Both the position numbers and the translations under genes were made by a program. A stretch of 26,488 bases of DNA from Ideonella_A sp031398385 (GTDB taxonomy: Bacteria; Pseudomonadota; Gammaproteobacteria; Burkholderiales; Burkholderiaceae_C): positions 1-26,488 of the forward strand of contig JANNNE010000057.1 of the NCBI GenBank assembly GCA_031398385.1, written 5' to 3'. Shown here in pieces: positions 15,125-24,700 of the stretch. Position 1 is the first letter of the stretch. Each line of letters begins with the position of its first letter. The notes beneath the pieces were generated by a model. The model had not been told where the DNA came from and ran no database searches. It saw only the letters and a program-made list of their open reading frames with translations.

Positions 15125-16261
15125 ATGGATCGACGCAGCTTCATCGCCATTCCGCTGATCGGCGGACCCGTTTTGTCGGCAAGCGGCCGCCCTGCCGCGA
15201 CGAAGAACAAGCGGCCAACATCCGACGCCTACCAAGGTCTCGGGGTCTCCGAGCGCCGACTGGTTTTCCCCGTAGATTTCGGCGCCCATCCCGACACCTC
15301 CATCGAATGGTGGTATGTCACCGGGGCGCTGAGCATCGCCGGGCGTGGCGCGGGGCCGCAGCTGGGTTTTCAGCTGACCTTCTTTCGCCTGCGCACCGGC
15401 GTCGCGGCCGATCATCCGAGCCGCTTCGCCGCGCAGCAGATCGTCGTCGCACACGCCGCACTGAGCATGCTCACCGAGCGTCGCCTGCGGCATGATCAAC
15501 GCGCTTCGCGCGCCGGGTTCGATATCGCCGAAGCCAGGCCGGGCGACACCGATGTCTGGCTGCGCGACTGGGGTCTGCGGCGAGAAGCGGGGGTCGATGC
15601 GAGTCGATATCACGCCCGCATCGACAGCACGGCTGCCGGTTTCGCGCTCGACCTCCGGCTGCAGACCGATCGGCCTCCGCTGTTGCAGGGGGTGGCGGGG
15701 CTGTCGAGAAAGGGGCCCGATCCGGCGCAGGCCAGCCACTATTACAGCCGTCCGCAATTGCAGAGCGAAGGCCGTTTGACGCTCGACGGCAAACCGCTGC
15801 AGGTGCGCGGCACGGCCTGGCTCGATCACGAGTGGAGCAACCAGGTTCTGGCCGCCGATGCGGTGGGCTGGGACTGGACCGGCGTCAACCTCGACGATGG
15901 CGGCGCATTGACTGCGTTCCGCGTGCGGCGCGCCGATGGAAGCACGCTCCATGCCGGCGGCAGCTGGCAGACAGCCGACGGCTCGACCCGGAATTTCGCG
16001 CCCGCCGAAGTCGTTTTCGAGCCCGGCCGCCGCTGGCTCAGCCCGCATACCCAGGCCCGTTATCCGGTCGAGTGGAACATCACCACGCCGGCAGGTGTTT
16101 TCAGCCTCGCGGCAATTTTCGACGATCAGGAACTCGACAGCCGGCGCAGCACCGGCTCGGTCTACTGGGAGGGCCTGAGCACGCTTCGCGATGCCAGCGG
16201 CCATCTGATCGGACGCGGTTACCTGGAGATGACCGGCTACGCCGCCCCGATGAAGATCTGA
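15125..16261 (+). CDS. CrtC/AttH-like lipocalin protein, Tat-type signal
   Basis: A 378-residue protein of the carotenoid 1,2-hydratase/AttH lipocalin-like superfamily. The signature HPDTSIEWWYVTGAL lies near residue 60, and GTAWLDHEWSNQVLAADAVG and GWDWTGVNLDDGGALTAFRV in the second half are equally typical. The N-terminus MDRRSFIAIPLIGG has paired arginines before a hydrophobic stretch, suggesting export by the Tat pathway. In other bacteria such proteins are often found next to an ABC transporter for lipoproteins; here none is adjacent. No carotenoid genes are present, so a carotenoid hydratase function is unlikely to be supported by context. An alternative ATG at 15113 would add four residues. 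Function unknown. Confidence 0.8.
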   Translation: MDRRSFIAIPLIGGPVLSASGRPAATKNKRPTSDAYQGLGVSERRLVFPVDFGAHPDTSIEWWYVTGALSIAGRGAGPQLGFQLTFFRLRTGVAADHPSRFAAQQIVVAHAALSMLTERRLRHDQRASRAGFDIAEARPGDTDVWLRDWGLRREAGVDASRYHARIDSTAAGFALDLRLQTDRPPLLQGVAGLSRKGPDPAQASHYYSRPQLQSEGRLTLDGKPLQVRGTAWLDHEWSNQVLAADAVGWDWTGVNLDDGGALTAFRVRRADGSTLHAGGSWQTADGSTRNFAPAEVVFEPGRRWLSPHTQARYPVEWNITTPAGVFSLAAIFDDQELDSRRSTGSVYWEGLSTLRDASGHLIGRGYLEMTGYAAPMKI

Positions 16262-16277
16262 GCGGTGCGGCCCAGCT

Positions 16278-16979
16278 TCAGTCGACGATCTTCAGTTTCA
16301 GGCTGCCGACGCCCTCGACGCTGGCCTCGAGCAGGTCGCCCGGAACCACGGCGGCCACGCCTTCCGGCGTGCCGCTGAAAATCAGGTCGCCCGGCTGCAG
16401 GGTCCAGGCTCTGGACAGGTGTTCGATGATCTCGGGCATGCTCCAGATCAGCTTGCCGATCACGCTTTGCTGCCGGATTTCGCCGTTGACCTTCAATTCG
16501 ATGCGGGTGTCGGCGGTGACCTGGCAATTGGCGGCGCTGACCAGCGGCCCGACCGGTGCCGATTCGTCGAAGGCCTTGCCGATGCACCACGGTCGCCCCT
16601 CCTTCTTCATCTGGCCCTGCAGGTCGCGGCGCGTCATGTCGAGCCCGACGCCGTAACCCCAGACATGTTCCATCGCCCGCTCGGCAGGGATGTCCCGCCC
16701 ACCCTTGCCGATCGCCATCACCAGTTCGACCTCGTGGTGCAGGCTCTTGGTCAGACTGGGATAGTGCATCGCGCCGGTGTCGCCTTCTGCAACCACCAGG
16801 ATGGCGTCGGACGGCTTCAGAAAGAAAAACGGTGGCTCGCGCCCGGTAAACCCCATCTCGATCGCATGTTCGACGTAGTTTCGGCCGACGCAATAAATGC
16901 GGCGTACCGGGAATTGACCTCCCGGTTCGCCACGTACCGGAATGGCAGCCTGTTCAGGGGCGGAGATCACAAAACTCAT
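16278..16979 (-). CDS. fumarylacetoacetate hydrolase family protein (fumarylpyruvate hydrolase-like)
   Basis: A 233-residue cytoplasmic enzyme of the FAH superfamily, which cleaves carbon-carbon bonds in beta-diketo acids. Motifs: IYCVGRNYVEHAIEMG, PPFFFLKPSDAI, HHEVELVMAIGKGG (metal ligands Glu83 and Glu85), GYGVGLDMTRRDLQ (ligand Asp114), and PGDLIFSGTPEGVAAV. The short single-domain form and the RDLQ motif are typical of fumarylpyruvate hydrolases of the gentisate pathway, but no gentisate dioxygenase or maleylpyruvate isomerase gene is nearby, so the substrate stays open (oxaloacetate decarboxylase or acylpyruvase are alternatives). AAGGA 7 nt upstream supports the ATG at 16979. It converges with the lipocalin gene with only 16 nt between stops. 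Confidence 0.9.
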   Translation of the reverse strand: MSFVISAPEQAAIPVRGEPGGQFPVRRIYCVGRNYVEHAIEMGFTGREPPFFFLKPSDAILVVAEGDTGAMHYPSLTKSLHHEVELVMAIGKGGRDIPAERAMEHVWGYGVGLDMTRRDLQGQMKKEGRPWCIGKAFDESAPVGPLVSAANCQVTADTRIELKVNGEIRQQSVIGKLIWSMPEIIEHLSRAWTLQPGDLIFSGTPEGVAAVVPGDLLEASVEGVGSLKLKIVD

Positions 16980-17125
16980 GGTTGCTTCCTTGAATGTCTA
17001 GGGGGCTCGCGGCGATGATGCCACGCCGATCCGGGTGCCAGCCGACCGCGCGGCCGACAAACCGGACAACAGGGGCGCCTGGGCCCGCCCTGCCTCGTCG
17101 CGGGGGCGCCGCTACACTCGCTGCC

Positions 17126-17671
17126 ATGTTTGAAATCCGCTCGATCCGGCACTGCAAGCAATGCGGCAGCATGGTGCGTTACGAGGTTCCGGCGGACGAC
17201 AACCGCGAGCGCGCGGTGTGCAGTGTCTGTCACACCGTGCACTATGAAAATCCGCTGAACGTGGTTGGCACCTTGCCGGTCTGGGGTGATCGGGTGTTGC
17301 TGTGCAAACGCAACATCGAACCCCGCTTCGGCTTCTGGACCCTGCCGGCCGGCTTCATGGAACTGGGTGAAACAACCGCCGACGGTGCGCTGCGCGAGAC
17401 CATTGAGGAAGCCGGCGCGCGAATCGAGATGCAGGGTCTGTATACCCTGCTCAACGTGACCCGGGTCAGCCAGGTCCACCTCTATTACCGCGCGCGCCTG
17501 CTCGATACCGACTTTGCACCGGGGCCGGAAACCATCGAGGCACGCCTGTTCCTCGAATCTGAGATTCCCTGGGATCAATTGGCCTTTCGCACGGTTCGGG
17601 CAACGCTGGAGTATTTCTTCGCTGACCGAAAAAAGGGTCAATTCGGCTTCCATTGCGCCGATATTCCCTGA
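17126..17671 (+). CDS. Nudix hydrolase with N-terminal zinc ribbon
   Basis: A 181-residue hydrolase. Residues 10-35 form a zinc ribbon (CKQC at 10-13 and CSVC at 32-35). The Nudix box runs from Gly76 to Ala98 and fits G-x5-E-x7-REUxEExGU exactly (GFMELGE, then RETIEEAGA). Such proteins hydrolyse nucleoside diphosphates linked to another moiety; the zinc-ribbon form includes NudC-like NADH pyrophosphatases and ADP-ribose or FAD hydrolases, and the substrate here is not known. It is cytoplasmic, without signal or membrane segment. A TACACT at 17112-17117 lies just upstream of the start and may be a -10 element. The ABC exporter begins only 18 nt after its stop, so the two may share a transcript. 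Confidence 0.9.
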   Translation: MFEIRSIRHCKQCGSMVRYEVPADDNRERAVCSVCHTVHYENPLNVVGTLPVWGDRVLLCKRNIEPRFGFWTLPAGFMELGETTADGALRETIEEAGARIEMQGLYTLLNVTRVSQVHLYYRARLLDTDFAPGPETIEARLFLESEIPWDQLAFRTVRATLEYFFADRKKGQFGFHCADIP

Positions 17672-17689
17672 GCACACCCGAACCCATTC

Positions 17690-19975
17690 ATGTCGAATCC
17701 AACCGCAAGCACACCACTCGTTCCCGCGCCGGCCGCGCCAGCCGGGCCGCAGAAAGTGACGGCCACGGTCACCGTCGACCCGCCCCAGGCCGTTGCAACC
17801 AGCAGCGGGCCGGTGAGCACCGGCGTCTCGCGGCTACGCGAGGATCTGATCCATCCCGATCCGCTGCTCGATTGCCTGGTCGAGATCTGCCGGCTGCACG
17901 GCGCAGCGGCCACCCGCGCCTCGTTGTCTGCCGGCCTGCCGCTGGGCACCGGGCGCGCCTCGAAGATGACGCTCGAACTCGTCGAACGAGCAGCGGCACG
18001 TGCCTCGATGACCGCCAAGCTGCAGCGCATCGAGCTGGCACGTCTGGACGCCGCCACCTTCCCGGTGCTGCTGGTCCTGGCCAACAACCAGGCCTGCGTG
18101 TTGCTGGGCTGGGAGCAAGACGGTCAAGTCGCGAAGGTCTTGCTGCCTGAAACCGGACAAGGCTCGATCACGCTCAGCCGCGAGCAGCTGGAAGCGCGCT
18201 ACATCGGCGTCACGCTGTTCGTGCGCCCGCATTTCCGCTTCGACCAGCGAACGCCGGAGGTGCGCAAGGTCAAGGCGCAGCACTGGTTCTGGAGCGCGGT
18301 GATGGAGCAGCGCGGCGTCTACCGTGATGTGTTGTGGGCCGCGCTGCTGATCAATGTGTTCGCGCTGGCGATGCCGCTGTTCTCGATGAACGTCTACGAC
18401 CGCGTGGTGCCGAATAACGCGGTCGAGACGCTGTGGGCGCTGTCGATCGGGGTGCTGCTGATCATCGGCGCCGATCTGTTCATGCGTTCGCTGCGTAGCC
18501 ATTTCGTCGACGAGGCGAGCGCACGCATCGATGTGAAGATCTCGGCCACGCTGATGGAGAAGGTGCTCGGCATGAAGCTGGAGAACCGGCCGCAGTCGAT
18601 CGGCTCGTTCGCATCCAACCTGCGCGGCTTCGAGCAGGTGCGCGACTTCATCGCCTCAGGCACGGTCACCGCGCTGATCGATCTGCCGTTCGCGCTGCTG
18701 TTCATCGGCGTGCTGGCGTGGATATCGCCATGGCTCGCCGTTCCGCCATTGGTGGCCTTCGTGATCATTCTGGTGATGGGTTATTCGATGCAGCACCGCC
18801 TGCATGAACTGTCCGAAACCACCTACAAGGCGGCTGCGCTGCGCAACGGCACGCTGATCGAGAGCCTGGGCGGCATCGAGACCATCAAGGCCCAGGGCGC
18901 CGAAGGCGTGATCCAGGCCAGATGGGAACGCACCAACCTGTTCCTGGCTTCCACCAACGTCAAGATCCGAGCGCTGTCGTCGCGCGCCATGTATCTGACC
19001 AACACCATGACCCAGATGGTGTGGATCGTGATGATCGTGATCGGGGTCTACCTGATCAGCCAGCGCGAACTGACGATGGGTGCGCTGATCGCGGCCAGCA
19101 TGTTGTCGTCGCGCTCGCTTGCTCCGGCCAGCCAGATCATCGGCCTGCTGATGCAATACCAGGGTGCGCGCACCGCACTCGAATCGCTGAACAAGATGAT
19201 GGAAAACGAGGTCGAGCGACCAGAAGGCAAGAACTTCATCCAGCGTCCGCAACTCAAAGGCGACATCGAGTTCCGAAACGTCAGCTTTGCCTATCCCGGC
19301 CGCAAGGATTCAGCGCTCGACGGGATCAGTTTCAAGATCGCCGCCGGTGAAAGGGTGGCGCTGATCGGACGCGTCGGCTCGGGCAAATCGACGATCCAGC
19401 GCCTGATCATGGGCATGTACCAGCCGACCGACGGCGCAGTGCTGCTCGATGGCATCGACCTGCGCCAGCTCGACCCGGCCGACGTGCGGCGCAACGTAGC
19501 CAGCGTGTCGCAGGACGTGACGCTGTTCTTCGGCAGCCTGCGCGAAAACATCACCTTCGGGCTGCCCTATGCGGAAGACTCAGCGGTGGTTGTGGCGGCC
19601 GAGGCCGCCGGCCTCACCGACTACGTGAATCGGCATCCGGAAGGTTTCGACATGCCGGTTGGCGAACGCGGCGAATCGCTGTCGGGCGGACAGCGCCAGA
19701 GCGTGGGCATCGCCCGCGCGCTGCTGCACAACTCGCCGGTGCTGCTGCTCGACGAGCCGACCAGCGCGATGGATTTCTCCACCGAAGGCCAGATCACGAC
19801 CCGCATCGGCGCATTTGCCCAGAACAAGACCGTCGTGCTGGTGACGCATCGAACCTCGATGCTCGCGATGGTGAGCCGTGTGATCGTGATCGACGGCGGG
19901 AAAGTGGTTGCCGACGGCCCGCGTGAACGCATCATGGAAGCATTGGCCAGCGGCCGCATTGCGAGGGCAGCCTGA
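17690..19975 (+). CDS. type I secretion ABC transporter (LapB-like permease/ATPase)
   Basis: A 761-residue inner membrane exporter. The N-terminus has a C39-peptidase-like domain (about 50-180; DPLLDCLVEICRLHG) in which the position of the catalytic histidine reads NNQACVLLG, so it is likely a non-proteolytic docking domain as in RTX adhesin exporters. A six-helix transmembrane domain follows (about 205-480), beginning FWSAVMEQRGVYRDVLWAAL. The nucleotide-binding domain has Walker A GRVGSGKS (560-567), signature LSGGQ (664-668) and Walker B LLLDEPTSA (DE at 688-689). It energises export of the adhesin encoded downstream. Its stop overlaps the start of the HlyD gene (TGATG), so they are translationally coupled. 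No good ribosome-binding site is seen before the ATG at 17690. Confidence 0.93.
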   Translation: MSNPTASTPLVPAPAAPAGPQKVTATVTVDPPQAVATSSGPVSTGVSRLREDLIHPDPLLDCLVEICRLHGAAATRASLSAGLPLGTGRASKMTLELVERAAARASMTAKLQRIELARLDAATFPVLLVLANNQACVLLGWEQDGQVAKVLLPETGQGSITLSREQLEARYIGVTLFVRPHFRFDQRTPEVRKVKAQHWFWSAVMEQRGVYRDVLWAALLINVFALAMPLFSMNVYDRVVPNNAVETLWALSIGVLLIIGADLFMRSLRSHFVDEASARIDVKISATLMEKVLGMKLENRPQSIGSFASNLRGFEQVRDFIASGTVTALIDLPFALLFIGVLAWISPWLAVPPLVAFVIILVMGYSMQHRLHELSETTYKAAALRNGTLIESLGGIETIKAQGAEGVIQARWERTNLFLASTNVKIRALSSRAMYLTNTMTQMVWIVMIVIGVYLISQRELTMGALIAASMLSSRSLAPASQIIGLLMQYQGARTALESLNKMMENEVERPEGKNFIQRPQLKGDIEFRNVSFAYPGRKDSALDGISFKIAAGERVALIGRVGSGKSTIQRLIMGMYQPTDGAVLLDGIDLRQLDPADVRRNVASVSQDVTLFFGSLRENITFGLPYAEDSAVVVAAEAAGLTDYVNRHPEGFDMPVGERGESLSGGQRQSVGIARALLHNSPVLLLDEPTSAMDFSTEGQITTRIGAFAQNKTVVLVTHRTSMLAMVSRVIVIDGGKVVADGPRERIMEALASGRIARAA

Positions 19976-21462
19976 TGGAACAGAAAATCACCATCAAACC
20001 GGTTCGCGAGACCCCCAGACCCGACCCGCGCCCGCGTCTGCTGGTCGTCTTGAGCCGGATCCTGGTTGCCGTGATGGAGCCGATCCGCAAGATCCTCGCA
20101 CCGTTGACTCGGCGCATCCTGGGCTCGGGCGCCGAAGACGACGCCGCGATGGCGGCGCAATTCACCAAGTTCGAACTCGAGGCCGATGTCGTGATGTCGC
20201 GGCGCAAGACACAGCGTGCGCAATTGATCGTACGCGCGGCGGTCGGCGTGCTCATCATGCTGATCGTCTGGGCATCGTTGGCGCATGTGCAGGAAGTCAC
20301 CAAGGGCGACGGCAAGGTGATTCCGTCACGGCAGTTGCAGGTGGTGCAGTCGCTCGACGGCGGCATCGTGTCGGAGATCCTGGTGCGCGAAGGCGATGTG
20401 GTCGAGGAAGGCCAGCTGCTGCTGAAGATCGACGAGACCCGCGCCACCTCGGGCGTGCGTGAAAGCGCTGCGCAGGGCTTTGCATTGCGCGCCCGCCAGG
20501 CGCGGCTGCGTGCGCTGGCCGAAGGCACGGCGTTCAAGCCACCGGCGATGAGCAACGCCAACGATGTGCAGGAGCAGAAAATCCTCAACGAAGAGCGCAG
20601 TCTCTACGAGAACAAGCTGTCCGAGCTGAATACGATGGTGTCGATCAATCGCCAGCAGGTGCAGCAGCGCCAACAGGAATTGAACGAGATGCAGTCGCGC
20701 AAGGCAGCGGCCGAGCGCGCGATGGCGTTGAACCGCGAGGAATTGAACCGGACCAAGCCATTGCTGGCCAGCGGCGCGGTGTCCCAGATGGACATCCTGC
20801 GACTCGACCGCGAGGTGTCGCGCAGTCGGGGCGACATCGAGCAGGCCAGCGCCCAGATTTCGCGCGTCTACGCGTCGATTCGCGAAGCCGAGCGCAAGGT
20901 CCAGGAGACCGAACTGGCGTTCCGCAACGAGGCACGACGCGACATGGCCGATGTCATGGGCAAACTCAACGCGCTCAACGAAGGCGCCGTGGCCTTGCTC
21001 GACCGGGTCGACAAGTCGCAGGTCAAGAGCCCGGTTCGTGGCCGCGTGCAGCGGCTGCTGGCCAATACCGTGGGTGGCGTGGTCACTTCGGGCAAGGACA
21101 TCGTCGAGATCGTGCCGCTGGACGATCTGCTGGTGCTCGAGGCCAAGGTCCTGCCCAAGGACATCGCCTTCATCCATCCCGGGCAACATGCCACCGTGAA
21201 ATTCACCGCCTACGATTTCTCGATTTACGGCGGACTGGACGCGACGGTCGAGAACATCAGTCCGGACACCACGGTCGACGAGCGCGGCAACGCGTTCTAC
21301 CTGGTGCGCGTGAAAACCGCCAAACCCAGCTTCAGCGCCAAGATGCCGATCATCCCCGGCATGACGGCGGAGGTCGACATCCTGACCGGCAACAAGACGG
21401 TGATGTCGTATCTGCTGAAGCCGGTGCTGAAGGCCCGTGCCTACGCCCTGACCGAGCGCTGA
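19975..21462 (+). CDS. type I secretion membrane fusion protein (HlyD/LapC-like)
   Basis: A 495-residue periplasmic adaptor. One transmembrane helix at about 84-104 (LIVRAAVGVLIMLIVWASLA) follows a cytoplasmic N-terminal segment. Then come a lipoyl/barrel-sandwich half motif (SLDGGIVSEILVREGDVVEE), a long alpha-helical hairpin (about 185-345, rich in Q, E and R), the second lipoyl half (KSPVRGRVQRLLANTVGGVV) and a beta-barrel domain (ILTGNKTVMSYLLKPV at the end). It bridges the ABC exporter to an outer membrane TolC/LapE-type channel, which is not in this window. The start codon overlaps the upstream stop, indicating a joint operon. A short perfect hairpin (GAGCGG/CCGCTC, 21461-21477) lies on the stop codon but lacks a T-run. 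Confidence 0.93.
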   Translation: MEQKITIKPVRETPRPDPRPRLLVVLSRILVAVMEPIRKILAPLTRRILGSGAEDDAAMAAQFTKFELEADVVMSRRKTQRAQLIVRAAVGVLIMLIVWASLAHVQEVTKGDGKVIPSRQLQVVQSLDGGIVSEILVREGDVVEEGQLLLKIDETRATSGVRESAAQGFALRARQARLRALAEGTAFKPPAMSNANDVQEQKILNEERSLYENKLSELNTMVSINRQQVQQRQQELNEMQSRKAAAERAMALNREELNRTKPLLASGAVSQMDILRLDREVSRSRGDIEQASAQISRVYASIREAERKVQETELAFRNEARRDMADVMGKLNALNEGAVALLDRVDKSQVKSPVRGRVQRLLANTVGGVVTSGKDIVEIVPLDDLLVLEAKVLPKDIAFIHPGQHATVKFTAYDFSIYGGLDATVENISPDTTVDERGNAFYLVRVKTAKPSFSAKMPIIPGMTAEVDILTGNKTVMSYLLKPVLKARAYALTER

Positions 21463-21496
21463 GCGGCCTGTCCGCTCGCCGACCACAGCGGAATCT

Positions 21497-21514
21497 GCGT
21501 GAATTAGGTCACGC
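21497..21514. promoter_or_regulatory. palindromic operator 1 (CRP-like)
   Basis: GCGTGAATTAGGTCACGC is a palindrome with perfect 6-bp arms (GCGTGA and TCACGC) and a 6-bp spacer. The GTGA-N6-TCAC core is that recognised by CRP-superfamily regulators. It shares 12 of 15 positions with operator 2. Binding protein inferred only. Confidence 0.5.
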
Positions 21515-21646
21515 ATCCCGCCGGTCTCACCGAAATCTCCTCAAGAGATGCCGATCGGCGTCGATATCGCCGCACCGGCATTCGATTTGATGTGCCCAAG
21601 CCGCCGCTTGCTCGTCAAAACCTTATCACGCCAAGTTTGCCAAAAA

Positions 21647-21664
21647 CAGTGAACTGGATCACGA
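21647..21664. promoter_or_regulatory. palindromic operator 2 (CRP-like)
   Basis: CAGTGAACTGGATCACGA carries the same GTGA-N6-TCAC core; its centre is exactly 150 bp downstream of that of operator 1, and it ends 109 nt before the adhesin start codon. The shared pattern is GTGAAYTRGRTCACG, so the two sites look like copies of one recognition sequence. Confidence 0.5.
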
Positions 21665-21773
21665 AAAAGTCCAAGCAATGTCACGATAAGACCCACCCTT
21701 TTTCGGCCAGACCTGAAACAATTTGTTCCAAGCGCCACCGACGGCGCACCCATCACCCGCTCAGGAGTTCGCA

Positions 21774-24700
21774 ATGCCCACCATGATCCAAACCGTCTCT
21801 GGAACCGTCACCGGCCTGTGGGGCAAGGCGATGATCCGGGGTGCCGACGGCAAGATGCGTCCGCTGAAAATCGGCGACCTGGTCGTCAAGGGCGACGTGA
21901 TCCTGACCTCCCAGGACGGCATCGTCCAGCTGAACCCGGATCAGGTGACGCCGGTGGCCAAGAAGGATGATGACGACATCGAGCCGGCAGCCGGTGGCGG
22001 CGGATCACTGCTCGAAGGCCTGCGGGTCGCCCGGATCGCCGAGAACACGACCGGCGCCGAATTCAACCAGACCCAGTTCTTCGATCGCGCCAGGATCGAG
22101 TCCTCCCCGCTGGTGGCGGCGGGCCCCGGCCTGCCGACCGCGATCCCCGACTCGCTGGTGGTCAACGAGGACACGCTGCTGCCGATTTCGCTCACCGGCC
22201 GTGATCCGGACGGCTTCCTGACCAGCTTCACCATCACCCAGGTTCCGACCGGTGGTGTGTTGACCAAGGGCGATGGCACGCCGATCGGCAACAACACGGT
22301 CCTGACGCCCGACGAGGCCCAGAATTTGATCTTCACGCCGGCGCCCAACTTCAACGGCAACCCGGGCAACCTCGAATTCACGGTCACCGACAACTCCGGC
22401 AACGTCTCGCCGCCGGCGCCGGTCACCATCAGCGTCACTCCAGTCAACGACCTGCCGGTCGCCGGCACGGTACCGAACGGCCCGGACGGTGTGCCGATCG
22501 TCGATCCGGATCCCCGGGTCATTCCAAGCACCGACCCGAACGACCCGTATACCGGCAACTACCGGGCAACCACGCCGGAAGATACGCCGGTCAGCGGCCA
22601 GATCCGGGCCACCGACGTCGACGGCGACGTGTTGACCTACGCCAAGACCGGCGATCCGGCCAACGGAACGGTCACCGTCAACCCCGACGGCAGCTGGACC
22701 TACACCCCGAATCTCGACTACAACGGCCCCGACCGGTTCGAAGTGACCGTCAATGACGGCAACGGCGGGACCGATAAGTCGACCGTGTTCATCAACGTGA
22801 CGCCGGTCGAAGACGCGAGTCCGCCAGCCGGCCGTGACGGTGTCGAAACGACGCCGGAAGATATTCCGTATACGGTCACGATCGCCAATTTCGGCTTCAC
22901 CGATCCAGACGCTGGCGACCGCCTGACTGCGGTTCGCATCGACTCGCTGCCCGCACGCGGCAGCCTGCAGCTCGACGGCACGCCGGTTGTTGCCGGCAGC
23001 CTGATCACGGCAGCGCAAATCGCAGCCGGTTCGCTCAAATTCGTACCCGCTGCGGATGAAAGCGGCTCGCCGTACAGCAGTTTCAGATTCTCGGTTCAGG
23101 ACTCGACCGGTCTGTTCGACCCGGCACCCAATACCCTCACCATCAACGTGACGCCGGTCAGCGATTCGCCAGCCGCTGGCAACGATGTCGCCACCACGCC
23201 GGAAGACACGCCGATTTTCATCGACGTGCTCGCCAACGACACCGATGCCGACGTTGGCGACGTATTGACGATCATCGCCATCAACGGCACACCGATTACC
23301 GTCGGTTCGCCTCCGATCTTCATTGCGGGCCCGGGCAACGTTGCTCAGGGCAGCGTCACACTGGTGATCGAAGCGGGCAAGCAGCAGGTGTTGTTTACCC
23401 CTGCGCCCAACTACAACGGTCCGGCCAATTTCAACTACACCGTCACCGACGGGCTGACGCCGGTGAACGCGCAGGTAGCGGTCACCGTGACACCGGTCAA
23501 CGATGCACCCGACGCGGTCAATGATTCGGTCAACACCCGGGAGGGAACGCCGATCACGATCAACGTGCTGGGCAACGATACCGATGTCGACGGCGACACT
23601 CTGACCATCACCAGCATCAATGGCACGCCGATCACGCTGGGCACCCCGGTGGCCGTTCCGAATGGCACGATCACGCTGATCAACGACCCGAACGACAGTG
23701 GCAAGCCCAAGCTTGTCTTCACCCCGACGCCCGGCGTGCAAGGCCCGGTCACCGGCAGCTTCACCTATGGCATTTCCGACGGCAAAGGCGGCACCGACAC
23801 CGCCACCGTCCGGGTCACGGTCGGTGGCGCCAACGATGCGCCGATCGCCAAGCCCGATACCGATACCACCAACGAAGACACCGCGCTGGTGCGCCCGGCC
23901 ACTCAGGGCGTGATCCAGGGCCGTACCCCCGCCTCCGCCGATACCGATGACGATGGCGACAGCCTGACCGTCAGTGCAGTCAACGGTTTTGCGACCGGTG
24001 TCGGTCAACCCGTCACCGGGACCTGGGGCAGCCTGACGCTTAATCCCGATGGCGGCTACCGCTACCTGCCCAACGCCGCCGCGCAGGGTCTGGACGATGG
24101 CGAGAGCCAGGTCGACGTGTTCTCGTACACCGTCACCGACGGCGCGCTGACTTCGACCACCACGCTGACGATCACCATCACCGGCGTCAACGACGGCCCG
24201 GTCGCGGTCGACGACACGGCCACCACCCCGGAAGGGACGCCGGTCACGGTTCCGGTGCTCGCCAATGACTCCGATGTCGATGGCGATCCGCTCACGGTCA
24301 CTCAGGTCAACGGCCGGCCGATCAATGCGGCCACACCGGTCGACCTGTTCGATACGGCGACGACGCCCAACAAGATCGGCACCGTCACGATCAACCCGGA
24401 CAACACGCTGACCTTCACGCCGTCGCCGCTGTTCAACGGCCCGGTCAAGTTCGACTACACCGTTTCTGATGGCACGGCCACCGATGTCGGCACCGTCAAC
24501 ATCGTGGTCGACAACATCAATGACCCGCCGGATGCACGTGACGATGTGATCCGCTTCACCGAAGATACGGTGACCGCATTCGATCCGCGCTCCAACGACA
24601 TCGACATCGATGGCGACCAGTTGACGATCACGGCGGTCAATGGCTCGCCGATTTCGCTCGGCAGCCCGCCGATCCAGCTGACCAACGGCACCATCCGGAT

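Larger units (their letters stand above)
21463..21773 (+). promoter_or_regulatory. intergenic control region of the adhesin gene
   Basis: A 311-bp gap without a credible gene, visibly richer in A and T than the flanks, between the HlyD gene and the adhesin. It holds two GTGA-N6-TCAC palindromes (listed separately), A-rich tracts between them, and AGGAG at 21763-21767, 6 nt before the ATG at 21774. The gap and sites suggest that the adhesin has its own promoter apart from the secretion genes. I could not fix a single convincing -35/-10 pair. Confidence 0.6.
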
